DNA of 64,000 nt, from positions 61,550 to 125,549 of the forward strand of contig NZ_VMOA01000013.1 of NCBI RefSeq assembly GCF_020662345.1, read 5' to 3'. Position numbers and translations under genes: made by a program. This DNA is from Methylobacterium sp. W2. Lineage in GTDB: Bacteria > Pseudomonadota > Alphaproteobacteria > Rhizobiales > Beijerinckiaceae. The notes under the pieces are model-generated. The model made no database searches, had not been told where the DNA came from, and saw only the letters and a list, made by a program, of their open reading frames with translations. Shown piece by piece: positions 56,194 through 64,000 of the stretch; the first letter of the stretch is position 1, and each line of letters starts with the position of its first letter.

Positions 56194-57213
56194 TTAGGGC
56201 GCGGCGACGCGAGCCGGGACCGCGATCATGTTGGGAGCGATGATGCGGATCGCGGCGCGCTCGTCGCGGCCGGTGGCCGCCGCCTCCGCAGCCGCGCCGT
56301 CGCGGACCACGCCGCCATCGGACAGGATGGCGCCGTTCCGGGTCGCCGCATCGGCGGCGATGGCCGCCACGGTCTTGTCCGCACGGCCCGCGAGGGTGAC
56401 GCGCACCTTCGGCCGCGACATCGCCTCGGCCTGCATCGGCGTCACGAAGATGTCGCCCTTGTGCCGGACGAGCATGCTCTCGGCCTTCACCAGGGACTGG
56501 GCCCAGGTCTGGTTCGCCTTCTTGCACGAGCAGTCCGGCGTGAAGCTCTTCTGGAACTTGAAGGCGTTGGCGAGCGAGACATAGGCGCGGCTGCCCTTGA
56601 GCGATGCGGCCTGTTTCAGCCCGTCATCGCCGTTGGGCATCGAATAGGCCACCGCCTCGGTGCCGGGGCACAGGGCCTGGCACAGCTCGTTGGCGCCCTC
56701 GCGCCCATCGGGCAGGTTGTTCATCGGGAAATAGGCGCCGTCGCAGGTCCGGACGCAGACCACCTGCGGCCCGCCCCGTCCGCGCTGCTCGCCCACCACG
56801 CCCGCCACGCCCTCCACGATCTTCGGACCGGTCTCGGCGCAGGAGGAGGCGATGGCGGCCGTGAGCTGGCGCCGCCGGGCGGCGGTGACTTCGCCGTTCT
56901 CGGCGCCGTAGCCGGCCTGGAGCGCCCGGATGCGCTGCTCTACCGCGCCGCATTGCGGGGGGCGTGAATCGAAGAACAGGAACTTGCCGCCCTCGCAGCT
57001 CAGGGTCCGGTAATAGGCCTCAAGCCGGCCGATCTCGTTCTGCAGGGCGCGCGCGGTGTTGGCGCCTTCGCTGAGATTCGCGAGTTCGAAGCGGTATCGC
57101 TGGCACTGGGCATTGGGTGCCTGCGCCTGGACGGCTGTCCCGAACGCGATGGCGGCCATGGCGGCGCCGAGCGTTGCGACGAGCTTGCGGATCTGTGGAG
57201 GGATCAGCGGCAT
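56194..57213 (-). CDS. DUF2865 domain-containing secreted protein
   Basis: 339 residues with a signal peptide (LVATLGAAMAAIAFGTAVQAQA). Two helical stretches with cysteines (NAQCQRYRFELANL, CGAVEQRIRALQAGYG) are followed by the DUF2865 core VVCVRTCDGAYFPMNNLPDGREGANELCQALCPGTEAVAYSMP and SFTPDCSCKKANQTWAQSL. The many paired cysteines suggest disulfides in the periplasm. Function unknown; the family is confined largely to Hyphomicrobiales, which supports the taxonomic call. Confidence 0.88.
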   Translation of the reverse strand: MPLIPPQIRKLVATLGAAMAAIAFGTAVQAQAPNAQCQRYRFELANLSEGANTARALQNEIGRLEAYYRTLSCEGGKFLFFDSRPPQCGAVEQRIRALQAGYGAENGEVTAARRRQLTAAIASSCAETGPKIVEGVAGVVGEQRGRGGPQVVCVRTCDGAYFPMNNLPDGREGANELCQALCPGTEAVAYSMPNGDDGLKQAASLKGSRAYVSLANAFKFQKSFTPDCSCKKANQTWAQSLVKAESMLVRHKGDIFVTPMQAEAMSRPKVRVTLAGRADKTVAAIAADAATRNGAILSDGGVVRDGAAAEAAATGRDERAAIRIIAPNMIAVPARVAAP

Positions 57214-57361
57214 GACCTGTCAGAAACGGGTGTGAAGCTGGGCGGTTCCGGCCCTCGGGCAGGGTACGGAAGAACGCCTTTGCAAAGGGTGTCTAACCGC
57301 CCTCGCCAGAGCGCGACAGTGTTCCCACATGCCCATCGGCAAACTTGAGGGGAATGATGTG

Positions 57362-57901
57362 ATGATGTGTCTTCGGAGTTTCACAGGCCGCGTGGCGGCG
57401 GCGGGGTTGGCGGCGCTGGTGATGGGTGGGACGGCGGCGCGCGCCGACGATACGGACCGGATCTTCGACAAATCCACCGTGTGGCGTCCGCTTACCCCCA
57501 ACGACAAGCTGGTGGTCTACGGCATCGACGACCCCGAGGTTGCCGGGATCGCGTGCTGGTACACGCAGCCCGAGAAGGGGGGAATCAAGGGCACGCTCGG
57601 TCTCGCCGAGGATGTCTCTGACATCTCCCTCGCCTGCCGGCAGGTCGGCCCGGTGTCGTTCAAGAATCCGAAGGACAAGCTCAAGCAGGGCGAAGTCGTG
57701 TTCAGCGAGCGGCGGTCGCTGATCTTCAAGTCGATGCAGATCGTGCGCGGCTGCGACGCGAAGCGCAATACGCTGATCTACATGGTCTATTCCGACAAGG
57801 TAATCCAGGGCTCGCCCAAGAACTCCACCACGGCGGTGCCGCTGATGCCGTGGGGCACCACCGAGGCGCCGCCCCGTTGCGGCGATTTCTTCAAGGGCTG
57901 A
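57362..57901 (+). CDS. creA: CreA family protein
   Basis: 179 residues from the ATG at 57362 (GAGGGGA 9 nt upstream; an ATG at 57329 is also in frame). Signal peptide MMCLRSFTGRVAAAGLAALV, cleavage near ARA-DD. The CreA core is visible: DKLVVYGIDDPEVAGIACWYTQPEKGGIKGTLGLAEDVSDISLACRQVGP, SLIFKSMQIVRGCD, TLIYMVYSDKVIQGSPKNS. A periplasmic protein of unknown function. Confidence 0.92.
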   Translation: MMCLRSFTGRVAAAGLAALVMGGTAARADDTDRIFDKSTVWRPLTPNDKLVVYGIDDPEVAGIACWYTQPEKGGIKGTLGLAEDVSDISLACRQVGPVSFKNPKDKLKQGEVVFSERRSLIFKSMQIVRGCDAKRNTLIYMVYSDKVIQGSPKNSTTAVPLMPWGTTEAPPRCGDFFKG

Positions 57902-57983
57902 TCCGGCCCGGAGGCGGCGCCGGCGCGAAGCCGGGCCGCCTCGAACCCGGAGAGGTCGGTCCCTGCGGGTCAGTCCCTGCGGG

Positions 57984-58325
57984 TCAATCTTTGCAGGTGA
58001 TGCGGATCGGCGGTTCGACGGGCGTCCGCGTCTCCGGTTGGTTGATCGCACCGGTATGGTCTTCGGGGGCGGCAAGGCCGAAAGAGCCGGCCACCGCGAA
58101 CCCTTGCGCCTCGCACCAGGCATCGGCCACGACCTGCCCGCAGGAGCCGCTGCCCGCCGCGAGGCATTCGCCGACGCCGTAGCCTTCGCCGGCGGGGATC
58201 AGGAAGGTCTTCTCCACCTGACCGGGCGCGCGGGCCGGCTTCTCGCCGTCATCGACGGCCAGGGCGGCGGAGGAAATGAGCGCGAGGGCGCAGAGAGCGC
58301 CGAGACCGGCAGCCGAGCGTCGCAT
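57984..58325 (-). CDS. Small secreted protein of unknown function
   Basis: 113 residues. A good signal peptide (MRRSAAGLGALCALALISSA, cleavage after ALA) is followed by about 90 residues with four cysteines (GVGECLAAGSGSCGQVVADAWCEAQGF, then a final CKD). It is convergent with creA. I do not recognise a domain. Codon use and the signal peptide make it a convincing gene. Confidence 0.72.
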   Translation of the reverse strand: MRRSAAGLGALCALALISSAALAVDDGEKPARAPGQVEKTFLIPAGEGYGVGECLAAGSGSCGQVVADAWCEAQGFAVAGSFGLAAPEDHTGAINQPETRTPVEPPIRITCKD

Positions 58326-58694
58326 GGGCAGTGACCTTGATGACGGGATCCGCGAAAGGCTGGATTCACCGGATGGGAGGATTCGCGTTTGGGAAAATCT
58401 CGGCCTCGTCGGTAAACAAATCCTTTCCGGATTGTCGCGACCTCGACCGAACCTCTCCCGGCGTCGTTCTCGAATTCATCACCGTTTTGGGGTAGCGCAG
58501 TTGGTCGGCAGGGTCCGTCGCCTCAATGCAACACGCACGGTGCTTGGCGTCCGGCCTGTCCGGTCATCGCGGTTGCGGGGCGCATGCCTCGCTCATCGTA
58601 AAAGTTGATCGGTTCCGGGGATTTAGGGCATGGGGACAGGTGGCCTCCGCAGGTGGCGGAGCCGTCGCGTCCCAGGGTTACGAAAGACGGTTTC
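58326..58694. other. Intergenic region, 369 nt, upstream of cysS
   Basis: Divergent upstream region of the small secreted protein gene and cysS. The frames in it lack family features. A tRNA-like D-arm text near 58495 does not extend to a tRNA. No T-box is expected in this group and none was seen. Confidence 0.4.
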
Positions 58695-60077
58695 ATGGCG
58701 CCGATGTTGCGGCTCTACAACACGCTGACCCGCGAGAAGGCGCCGTTCGCGCCGATCGATCCGACGCATGTGCGGATGTATGCCTGCGGGCCGACGGTCT
58801 ATGACGCCGCCCATATCGGCAATGCCCGGCCGATCATCGTGTTCGACCTGCTGTTCCGGCTGCTGCGCCACCTCTACGGCGAGGCGCAGGTCACCTATGC
58901 CCGCAACGTCACGGACGTGGACGACAAGATCAACGCCCGCGCGGCCGAGCGCGGCATCACCATCCGCGAACTCACCGACGGGACGCTCGCCGCCTTCCAC
59001 GGCGACATCCGCGACCTCGGCGTGCTGATGGCCGAGGACGTGAACGTGGCGGGCGAGCGCCCGCGCTTCGTCGAGCCCCGCGCCACCGACCACATCGCCG
59101 AGATGCATGCCATCATCGACGGGCTGGTGGCGTCGGGCCATGCCTATGTGGCGGAAGGCCATGTGCTGTTCGACGTGCCGGCGATGCCGGATTACGGCGC
59201 GCTCTCGAAACGGCCCCTCGACGAGATGGAAGCCGGTGCACGGGTCGAGGTCGCCCCCTACAAGCGCTCGCCTCTCGACTTCGTCCTGTGGAAGCCCTCC
59301 AAACCCGGCGAACCGTCATGGCCTTCGCCGGCCGGCATCGCCGAGCCGGGGCGGCCCGGCTGGCACATCGAGTGCTCGGCGATGGCGTGGAAGCATCTCG
59401 GCCAGACCTTCGACATCCATGCCGGCGGCATCGACCTGATCTTCCCCCATCACGAGAACGAGGTGGCCCAGTCGCGCTGCTGCTTTGCCACCGACGTCAT
59501 GGCCCATGTCTGGCTCCATAACGGCTTCCTCCAGGTGGAGGGGCAGAAGATGTCGAAATCGCTGGGCAACTTCATCACCCTACGCGAGGTGCTGAAGGAC
59601 TGGCCCGGCGAGGTCGTGCGCCTCGCGATGCTGAAGACGCATTACCGCCAGCCCATCGACTGGACCGTGCGCGGGCTGGAGGAGGCGGCGAAGATGATCG
59701 ACCGCTGGTACGGCATCGTCGGCGACGTGGCCGCCAGCGCCGAGGTGCCGGCCTCGGTGGTGGAACCGCTCCTCGACGATCTCAACACCGCTGCCGCCCT
59801 CGCCGAGCTGCACCGCCTCGACGACCCGGCGACGCTGAAGGCCGGGGCGGGTCTCCTCGGCCTCCTCGGGCGGACGCAGTCGGCGCGGGCGGACAGCGCC
59901 ATCGCCGCCGCCGGCGTCGACGTGGCGGCAGTGGAAGCCGCGATCGAGGCCCGTCGCACCGCCCGCGCCGTCAAGGACTGGCCCGCCTCCGACCGCGCCC
60001 GCGACGCCCTCGCCGCCATGGGCGTCACCGTGAAGGACAACAAGGACGGCACGACCACCTGGACGATAACGAAATGA
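58695..60077 (+). CDS. cysS: Cysteinyl-tRNA synthetase
   Basis: 460 residues from the ATG at 58695. Zn/active-site cysteine in [21 protein letters not shown] (with the HIGH-type motif), [43 protein letters not shown] and the KMSKS loop [16 protein letters not shown]. The C terminus ends [15 protein letters not shown]. That tail is duplicated downstream at 60720-60793. The next gene begins within its last 4 nt. Confidence 0.96.
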   Translation: MAPMLRLYNTLTREKAPFAPIDPTHVRMYACGPTVYDAAHIGNARPIIVFDLLFRLLRHLYGEAQVTYARNVTDVDDKINARAAERGITIRELTDGTLAAFHGDIRDLGVLMAEDVNVAGERPRFVEPRATDHIAEMHAIIDGLVASGHAYVAEGHVLFDVPAMPDYGALSKRPLDEMEAGARVEVAPYKRSPLDFVLWKPSKPGEPSWPSPAGIAEPGRPGWHIECSAMAWKHLGQTFDIHAGGIDLIFPHHENEVAQSRCCFATDVMAHVWLHNGFLQVEGQKMSKSLGNFITLREVLKDWPGEVVRLAMLKTHYRQPIDWTVRGLEEAAKMIDRWYGIVGDVAASAEVPASVVEPLLDDLNTAAALAELHRLDDPATLKAGAGLLGLLGRTQSARADSAIAAAGVDVAAVEAAIEARRTARAVKDWPASDRARDALAAMGVTVKDNKDGTTTWTITK

Positions 60078-60691
60078 TCGCCCCCTCGGATCGCCAGCCG
60101 ATCGTCGTGGCCGATGCGGGTCCGCTGATCCGGCTCGCCGCGGCGGGCATCCTCGATACGCTGCGCGGTCTCAACCGGCGGATCGTACTGGTGGACCGGG
60201 TCGAGGAAGAAGTGGTCGGCGACCTCTCCAAGCCCTTTGCTGCCGAAATCGCCGCCTGGATCGACGGCCTCGGTGACGCCGCGCTCCGGGTCGAGACCGT
60301 GGTCGGCATCGGTGTCGCGGCCCTGCGCGCCCGGCCGCGGACTCCAGCAGGGGATGCCTTGCTGAAATCCGCCCTGCGCGATTCCGGCGAGCAGGCGCTG
60401 CGCGAGTTCGTGGCGCATTGGCATCCGGCCGAGGCGAGTTCGGCGGTCGTGCTCTACGAGGACCGGAAGGTCGCGACCCTGTTCCTCGACGTGGATTTCC
60501 CCGTGACGCTGATGACGACCCGCGCCTTCGTGGCGACGGTGACGCGCTGGGGCATCAATCAGGACGCGATCGCCGCCCTCGAAGCCATTTCCGGTCTCTA
60601 TGACCTGAAGCCGGCCCTCGTCGGTGAAATCGACCCGAGCCAGCCCGGCGACCTGCGGACGTTGCCGCAGCCGATGCCGACGCACGAGTAG
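60074..60691 (+). CDS. PIN-like domain protein
   Basis: 205 residues overlapping the cysS stop by 4 nt. The opening [39 protein letters not shown] (D14 and a downstream Glu) is the pattern of PIN-domain nucleases of the DUF3368 type. Later acidic residues ([17 protein letters not shown]) could complete the metal site. Toxin PIN proteins are usually near 130-150 residues and have an antitoxin partner; none is seen here, so a toxin role is uncertain. It lies between cysS and a duplicated cysS tail. Confidence 0.65.
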   Translation: MIAPSDRQPIVVADAGPLIRLAAAGILDTLRGLNRRIVLVDRVEEEVVGDLSKPFAAEIAAWIDGLGDAALRVETVVGIGVAALRARPRTPAGDALLKSALRDSGEQALREFVAHWHPAEASSAVVLYEDRKVATLFLDVDFPVTLMTTRAFVATVTRWGINQDAIAALEAISGLYDLKPALVGEIDPSQPGDLRTLPQPMPTHE

Positions 60692-61009
60692 CAGGGCCGA
60701 CGATCGACATGGGCGTGCTGCGATGCCCTCGTCGCCATGGCCGCCGTCAAGGACAACAAGGACGGGACCACAACCCGGACGGTGTCGAAATAGATGGGCC
60801 GGTGCCGGCGCGCGGCGGGGCGAGGCGGCGTTCCGCACCCTGCCCGCGAGCGGAGGCCGATACGGGGTCCGGTGCGGCCCAGGCGTTCGCCCTCCTCTCA
60901 GCCGTGGGCGGAGCATGCGGGGAACCGATCCAAACTCGACCGGCCGTCTCCCTGCCCCTGCCGGGCGGCATGATTTCATCTAAGCTGCCTGAGATGCAAG
61001 GATGGTGGC
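60692..61009. other. Intergenic region, 318 nt, with a cysS tail copy
   Basis: Contains the duplicated cysS end (60720-60793). The remaining sequence up to the hipB remnant is GC-rich with no supported gene. Confidence 0.5.
60720..60793 (+). pseudogene. Duplicated 3' end of cysS
   Basis: Reads [22 protein letters not shown] and then TAG. The cysS end reads [23 protein letters not shown], so the two agree over about 75 nt apart from one 3-nt indel and some substitutions. There is no start or upstream homology. It marks a past duplication or an insertion that carried its own copy of the cysS tail. Confidence 0.75.
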
Positions 61010-61348
61010 ATAACGAACGAACGCTCGGCACACGCTCCCTTCGAGGTTTCGGAGGGGCTTCGCGAGATCGGGCAGGCCATCCGGGCCGCGCGACTGCGCC
61101 GACGTCAGCCCGCATCCGACCTCGCGTCCCGCGTGGGGGTCTCTCTCCCGACATTGCGCAAGCTCGAGAGAGGCGATCCTACGGTTTCGCTCGGCGTCTT
61201 CGCCAGGGCCGTCTGGACCCTCGGCCTCTTCCCGGCCGTCCGGCATGCGGTCAGCCCCGAGAACGATCACCGGGCCGCTTCCATCGAGACCAGCCGCCTT
61301 CCCAGCCGTGGGCGTCGCCCGCGCGACGTGAACCTCGATGACCTCTGA
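61010..61348 (+). pseudogene. HipB-like antitoxin remnant without a usable start codon
   Basis: An XRE helix-turn-helix protein can be read: TNERSAHAPFEVSEGL, then LREIGQAIRAARLRRRQPAS and DLASRVGVSLPTLRKLERGD, typical of HipB. The frame opens after a stop at 60971 and contains no ATG, GTG or TTG before 61133. Where the start is expected there is ATA (61010-61012), placed 7-8 nt after an AAGGA. GTG 61133 would cut the helix-turn-helix in half. The gene overlaps hipA by 11 nt. Confidence 0.62.
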
Positions 61349-62552
61349 CGTCTATGTCCATGTCCGCCGCGAGGACGGCGCCACGGACCTCGTCGGCCGC
61401 TACCGGCTCGTCGTCCCCGCGGCCAGTCGGTCCTACGGGGAATTCGCCTATGTCGGGTCCTGACTGAGGAACGGTCATGGCCGGGCTTTCGCCCTGGACC
61501 CGGACCACTTGCCGCTTCAGCCGGGGCCGTTCAGGAGCACTGGCCGCGGCCGACTTCCGGGCGTCCTGGCGGATGCCACCCCGGACCGTTGGGGGCGACG
61601 GCTCGTCGAACATCGTCGGCCTCACGATTCTCCCCCGATGATGCCGTCTGACTGGTTGCTCGCCCCCGGAGACGAGCGCGTCGGCTGCCTCGCCTTCTCC
61701 GAAACCCCGGCTCCCCCGTCACCGCGTCCGGGCTACGCGGCCACGGCCGACCTCGACAGTATTGCGGACGGGTTCGAGCGTCTGGAACGAGGCGAGGCGG
61801 TCGAAGGGCTGGCCGCCCGCCTCTGGACCGCGGGCATGAGCATGGGCGGCGCCCGACCGAAGGCCGTCATCGAGTCCGAGGGCGCCTTATGGATCGCCAA
61901 GTTCCAAAGGCGGGACGACACCTACGACCAATGCGGCGCGGAGCACGCGACCATGCGTCTGGCATCCCGTTGCGGGATCGACGCCACCGAAACACGGGTT
62001 CTCGCCGTCGGGCCTCGCAAGGTCGTCCTGGTGAAGCGCTTCGACCGCGCTGCGGCCCCCTACCACCCGACATGCCACTACATGAGCGGATTGACCGCGC
62101 TCGGATTGGAGGAAACCTCCGATTCTGGTTCCTACTCCGACCTCGCCATGTTCCTCCTCCGGCACGGCGCGCGGCCCGTGTCCGACCGTCATGAACTGTT
62201 CCACCGCATGGTGTTCAACGTCCTGTGCGGCAACCGGGACGATCACCTCAAGAACCACGCCTTCCTCCGATGCGGCGACGGATGGCGGTTGTCCCAGGCC
62301 TTCGACGTGGTCCCTCAACCGGATATGGATACCCAGCAAGCCATCGGCGTCGGTCGATCCGGGAGCTATCCGACCACCGGCTACTGCCTAGCTCGGGTCG
62401 AGGATTTCGACCTCTCGCGGGATGAGGCCCGAGACATCGTCGCCACCCTCGCCATCCGCATGCGCTCCTGGCGCGCCGACTTTGTTGCCGACGGTGTCGA
62501 CGATGCGACGGTCGAGCGGCTCGCGCGGGCATTCTCGAACGAGCTCGACTGA
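61338..62552 (+). pseudogene. hipA: HipA-like serine/threonine kinase toxin, interrupted by a stop codon
   Basis: From the ATG at 61338 the frame reads about 41 residues (MTSDVYVHVRREDGATDLVG... GEFAYVGS), meets TGA at 61461-61463, and continues in the same frame to 62552 with all kinase features: GVLADATPDRWGRRL, MSMGGARPKAVIE (nucleotide loop), FNVLCGNRDDHLKNHAFL (catalytic Asp and Asn) and AFDVVPQP. At the stop, family members have an aromatic residue, so TGG to TGA is the simplest change. Restart at 61509 (TTG) would lose the N-terminal subdomain. Confidence 0.85.
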
Positions 62553-62687
62553 CCTCCCGCGCGGCGGGCGTCCGCCGAACGCGCTGAGGATGACCATCGG
62601 CCGGCATCAGCGCTGCTCAATGTAAGTCGATCTCATCGAGGTCCAAAATTAGGTCCGGGCTCATCCTCCCGCTTCATCGCCTCCGCC

Positions 62688-64000
62688 TCAGCGGCAGGGC
62701 CGGCCCGGATGGCAGTGCGGGTTCCCTCCCGATGGCGGAGCCTGTTTCTGCTGGCGCTGAGCCGCCTGTTGCTGCTGCTGTTGTTGCATCATCTGTTGCC
62801 GCTGGGCGGCCTGTTGCTGCTGTTGCTGGGCCTGCATCTGTTGACGCTGCTGCATCTGTTGTTGCGCCTGCATCTGCTGGCGTTGGGCCTGTTGCTGCTG
62901 CTCCATCTGCATCCGCTGCTGCTGGCGGTTCTCCTGGATCTGCTGGCGCTGCATCATCTGCTGCTGCTGGGCCTGACCCTGCTGGCGCCGGGCGGCCTGC
63001 TGCTGCTCCATCTGCATGCGCTGTTGCTGGCGGGCCTCCTGGATCTGAAGCCTCTGCTGCTGGCGTTGCAGGGCATCGGAATCGGGGCCGCGTCGCGGCG
63101 GCTGGCCGAGTGCCTCGCGATTGGGGTTGGCCGGCTCCCGTCTGGCGCGCTCCGGGCCGTTCGGCTCGACGCCCGGCCGGGCCACCCGATCATGGCCCGG
63201 ACGCCCCTCGCGGGCGCGCTCGGCCCGCGGCTGGTCGAGGGCGGGACGCAGCTCCGGCCGTTCGGCTTTCGCGGCGCGGGCCGCCTCCCGGCGCTCGATC
63301 CGTTCCCGGCGCAAGGCCGCGCGGTCGGCGGGATCGGCGTTGCTGCGTCCGGCTCCGGGGCCGGCCGGGATCGCCGCGTCGGCCGGGTTGCGACGGTCGA
63401 TGGCAGTCTTCCGGTCGGGCCCGGTCTTGCCGTCCCCCGGGCGCACGCGGTCCGGCGGTCCGCCGACGTCACCGGATGGGCGCGTGTTCGCCACCGGCCT
63501 CGTCGGCTCGGGCAGCGCCCTCGCGTCCGGCCGTCCGGCGTGCGGGGCAGGAGCGTTCACCGCAGGGAGCGGGCGGCCGATGCGGGGATCGTTCGGCCTT
63601 TCGTCGCGGGCGCCCGGCGGCAGGCCGGGGCGGTCGCGGCGAGGGCCGTCGGCGTTGGGGCCGGCGTCAGGACGGCCGGCGCGGTGCGACAGGGAGGGCG
63701 GCAGCGCCACCCGGGCGGCGAGAGCCGCCGCCCCGAGGCCGGCGGCGCCGCCCACCAGGGCCGCCGCCGAAGGTCCGCGCGGCCGCTCGATGACGCGCCG
63801 GTTGATCTCGTTGATCACCACCGTGTTGTGGATGTTCTGGTAGATGACGTTGTCCGGCGGCGCGACCAGATAGGCAGGCGCGCTCACATAGGCCGGAACC
63901 GGCTCGAAGAGGGGACGGGGAGGGCGAGCAGCTCGTCCTCGGGCGGCGGCGCCGCGATGTCCACGATATAGGCCGGGCGGGGTGCCAGCACGCCGGGGGG
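62688..64000 (-). CDS. Gln/Arg-rich low-complexity protein, cut by the right edge, with an apparent frameshift
   Basis: The C-terminal part reads from about 63910 to 62688. It starts LFEPVPAYVSAPAYLVAPPDNVIYQNIHNTVVINEINRRVIERP, has an Ala-rich segment (ALVGGAAGLGAAALAARVAL), an Arg/Pro/Ala-rich middle, and ends in about 120 residues rich in Gln and Met (RQQMQAQQQ, RMQMEQQQ). Right of 63911-63914 the protein-like frame shifts by one (PAYIVDIAAPPPEDELLALPVP runs to the edge), as if one G of a poly-G were missing. The gene may be broken, or the base may be a sequencing error. Family unknown to me; a start inside the window (GTG 63887) is possible but would drop the conserved opening. Confidence 0.65.
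   Translation of the reverse strand, partial: PRRAGTPPGLYRGHRGAAARGRAARPPRPLFEPVPAYVSAPAYLVAPPDNVIYQNIHNTVVINEINRRVIERPRGPSAAALVGGAAGLGAAALAARVALPPSLSHRAGRPDAGPNADGPRRDRPGLPPGARDERPNDPRIGRPLPAVNAPAPHAGRPDARALPEPTRPVANTRPSGDVGGPPDRVRPGDGKTGPDRKTAIDRRNPADAAIPAGPGAGRSNADPADRAALRRERIERREAARAAKAERPELRPALDQPRAERAREGRPGHDRVARPGVEPNGPERARREPANPNREALGQPPRRGPDSDALQRQQQRLQIQEARQQQRMQMEQQQAARRQQGQAQQQQMMQRQQIQENRQQQRMQMEQQQQAQRQQMQAQQQMQQRQQMQAQQQQQQAAQRQQMMQQQQQQQAAQRQQKQAPPSGGNPHCHPGRPCR
62740..63080 (-). repeat. Coding Gln-rich repeat tract
   Basis: Tandem, imperfect units encoding QQQ, RQQMQAQQQ and RMQMEQQQQ, written in CTG/TTG triplets on the plus strand. Variation between CAG and CAA codons breaks up pure triplet runs. 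Such tracts can change length by slippage. Confidence 0.75.

Noticed and set aside
58490..58560. tRNA-like text (TAGCGCAGTTGGT) upstream of cysS
   Set aside because: It resembles a D-arm, but no acceptor stem, anticodon arm or TTCGA-type T-arm follows at the proper distance.
61461..61463. The TGA in hipA as a selenocysteine codon
   Set aside because: The family has an aromatic residue at this position and HipA is not a selenoprotein family; I did not see a SECIS-type hairpin right after it.
62740..63080. The CTG/TTG-rich tract as a leucine-rich plus-strand protein
   Set aside because: The plus-strand frame (long Leu runs) is the antisense of the Gln-rich frame; the minus frame has the conserved IYQNIHNTVVINEI segment and natural end.

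Overview
The window is a GC-rich stretch of an alphaproteobacterial chromosome. Gene content (Mrp antiporter subunit, PaoABC-type aldehyde oxidoreductase, SfnG/SfnB, DUF2865 and CreA proteins, two-PAS sigma-54 activator) and the GC-rich palindromic intergenic repeats suggest Hyphomicrobiales, probably Methylobacteriaceae. This placement comes from gene content, not from a phylogeny. No rRNA, tRNA, CRISPR array or complete insertion sequence was seen.

Layout. 1-3.5 kb: mrpA (cut by the left edge), 3-methyladenine glycosylase, RNase HI, and a DUF1989/GntA-like pair. 4-5.5 kb: flavodoxin-like oxidoreductase plus an ECF41-type sigma factor behind a matching promoter. 5.8-14.6 kb: a MocR regulator facing a complete eight-gene Nit1C nitrilase cluster (MSMEG_0572, nitrilase, radical SAM, GNAT, AIR-synthase-like, glycosyltransferase, MSMEG_0570, MSMEG_0569 flavoprotein). 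14.7-19.7 kb: PaoCBA-type molybdenum oxidoreductase and a GlxA-like regulator. 19.8-23.8 kb: cyanamide-hydratase-like HD protein, M20 peptidase, a palindromic repeat, ParA-like ATPase, DoxX. 24-29.8 kb: cyanate-type ABC transporter plus cyanase, divergent from a sigma-54 activator. 29.9-42.4 kb: PilZ, LysR, MhqO/MhqD-like pair, glycosyltransferase/methyltransferase pair, adenylate cyclase, YaiI, HD-GYP, amine oxidase, EI24 protein, MFS/ArsR pair. 42.4-53.6 kb: transposase scrap, NDUFA9-like protein, sfnG-sfnB, gltX, chemoreceptor, CNNM/CorC protein, MFS. 53.8-64 kb: OmpA protein with long charged repeats, DUF2865, CreA, a small secreted protein, cysS, a PIN-like gene, a decayed hipBA module behind a duplicated cysS tail, and a Gln-rich gene running off the right edge.

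Main theme: nitrogen from cyano compounds. The Nit1C cluster (linked in the literature to growth on cyanide) and the cyanate uptake/cyanase operon are each preceded by a near-identical sigma-54 promoter (TGGCACA-N4-TTGCC). A sigma-54 activator with repeated upstream sites sits beside the cyanase operon, and an HD protein of the cyanamide hydratase type lies between the two. I infer a nitrogen-limitation regulon for cyanide/nitriles, cyanate and perhaps cyanamide. Other points of interest are the ECF41 promoter, the ArsR operator array, the broken hipBA behind a duplicated cysS 3' end, and an apparent frameshift at the right edge.
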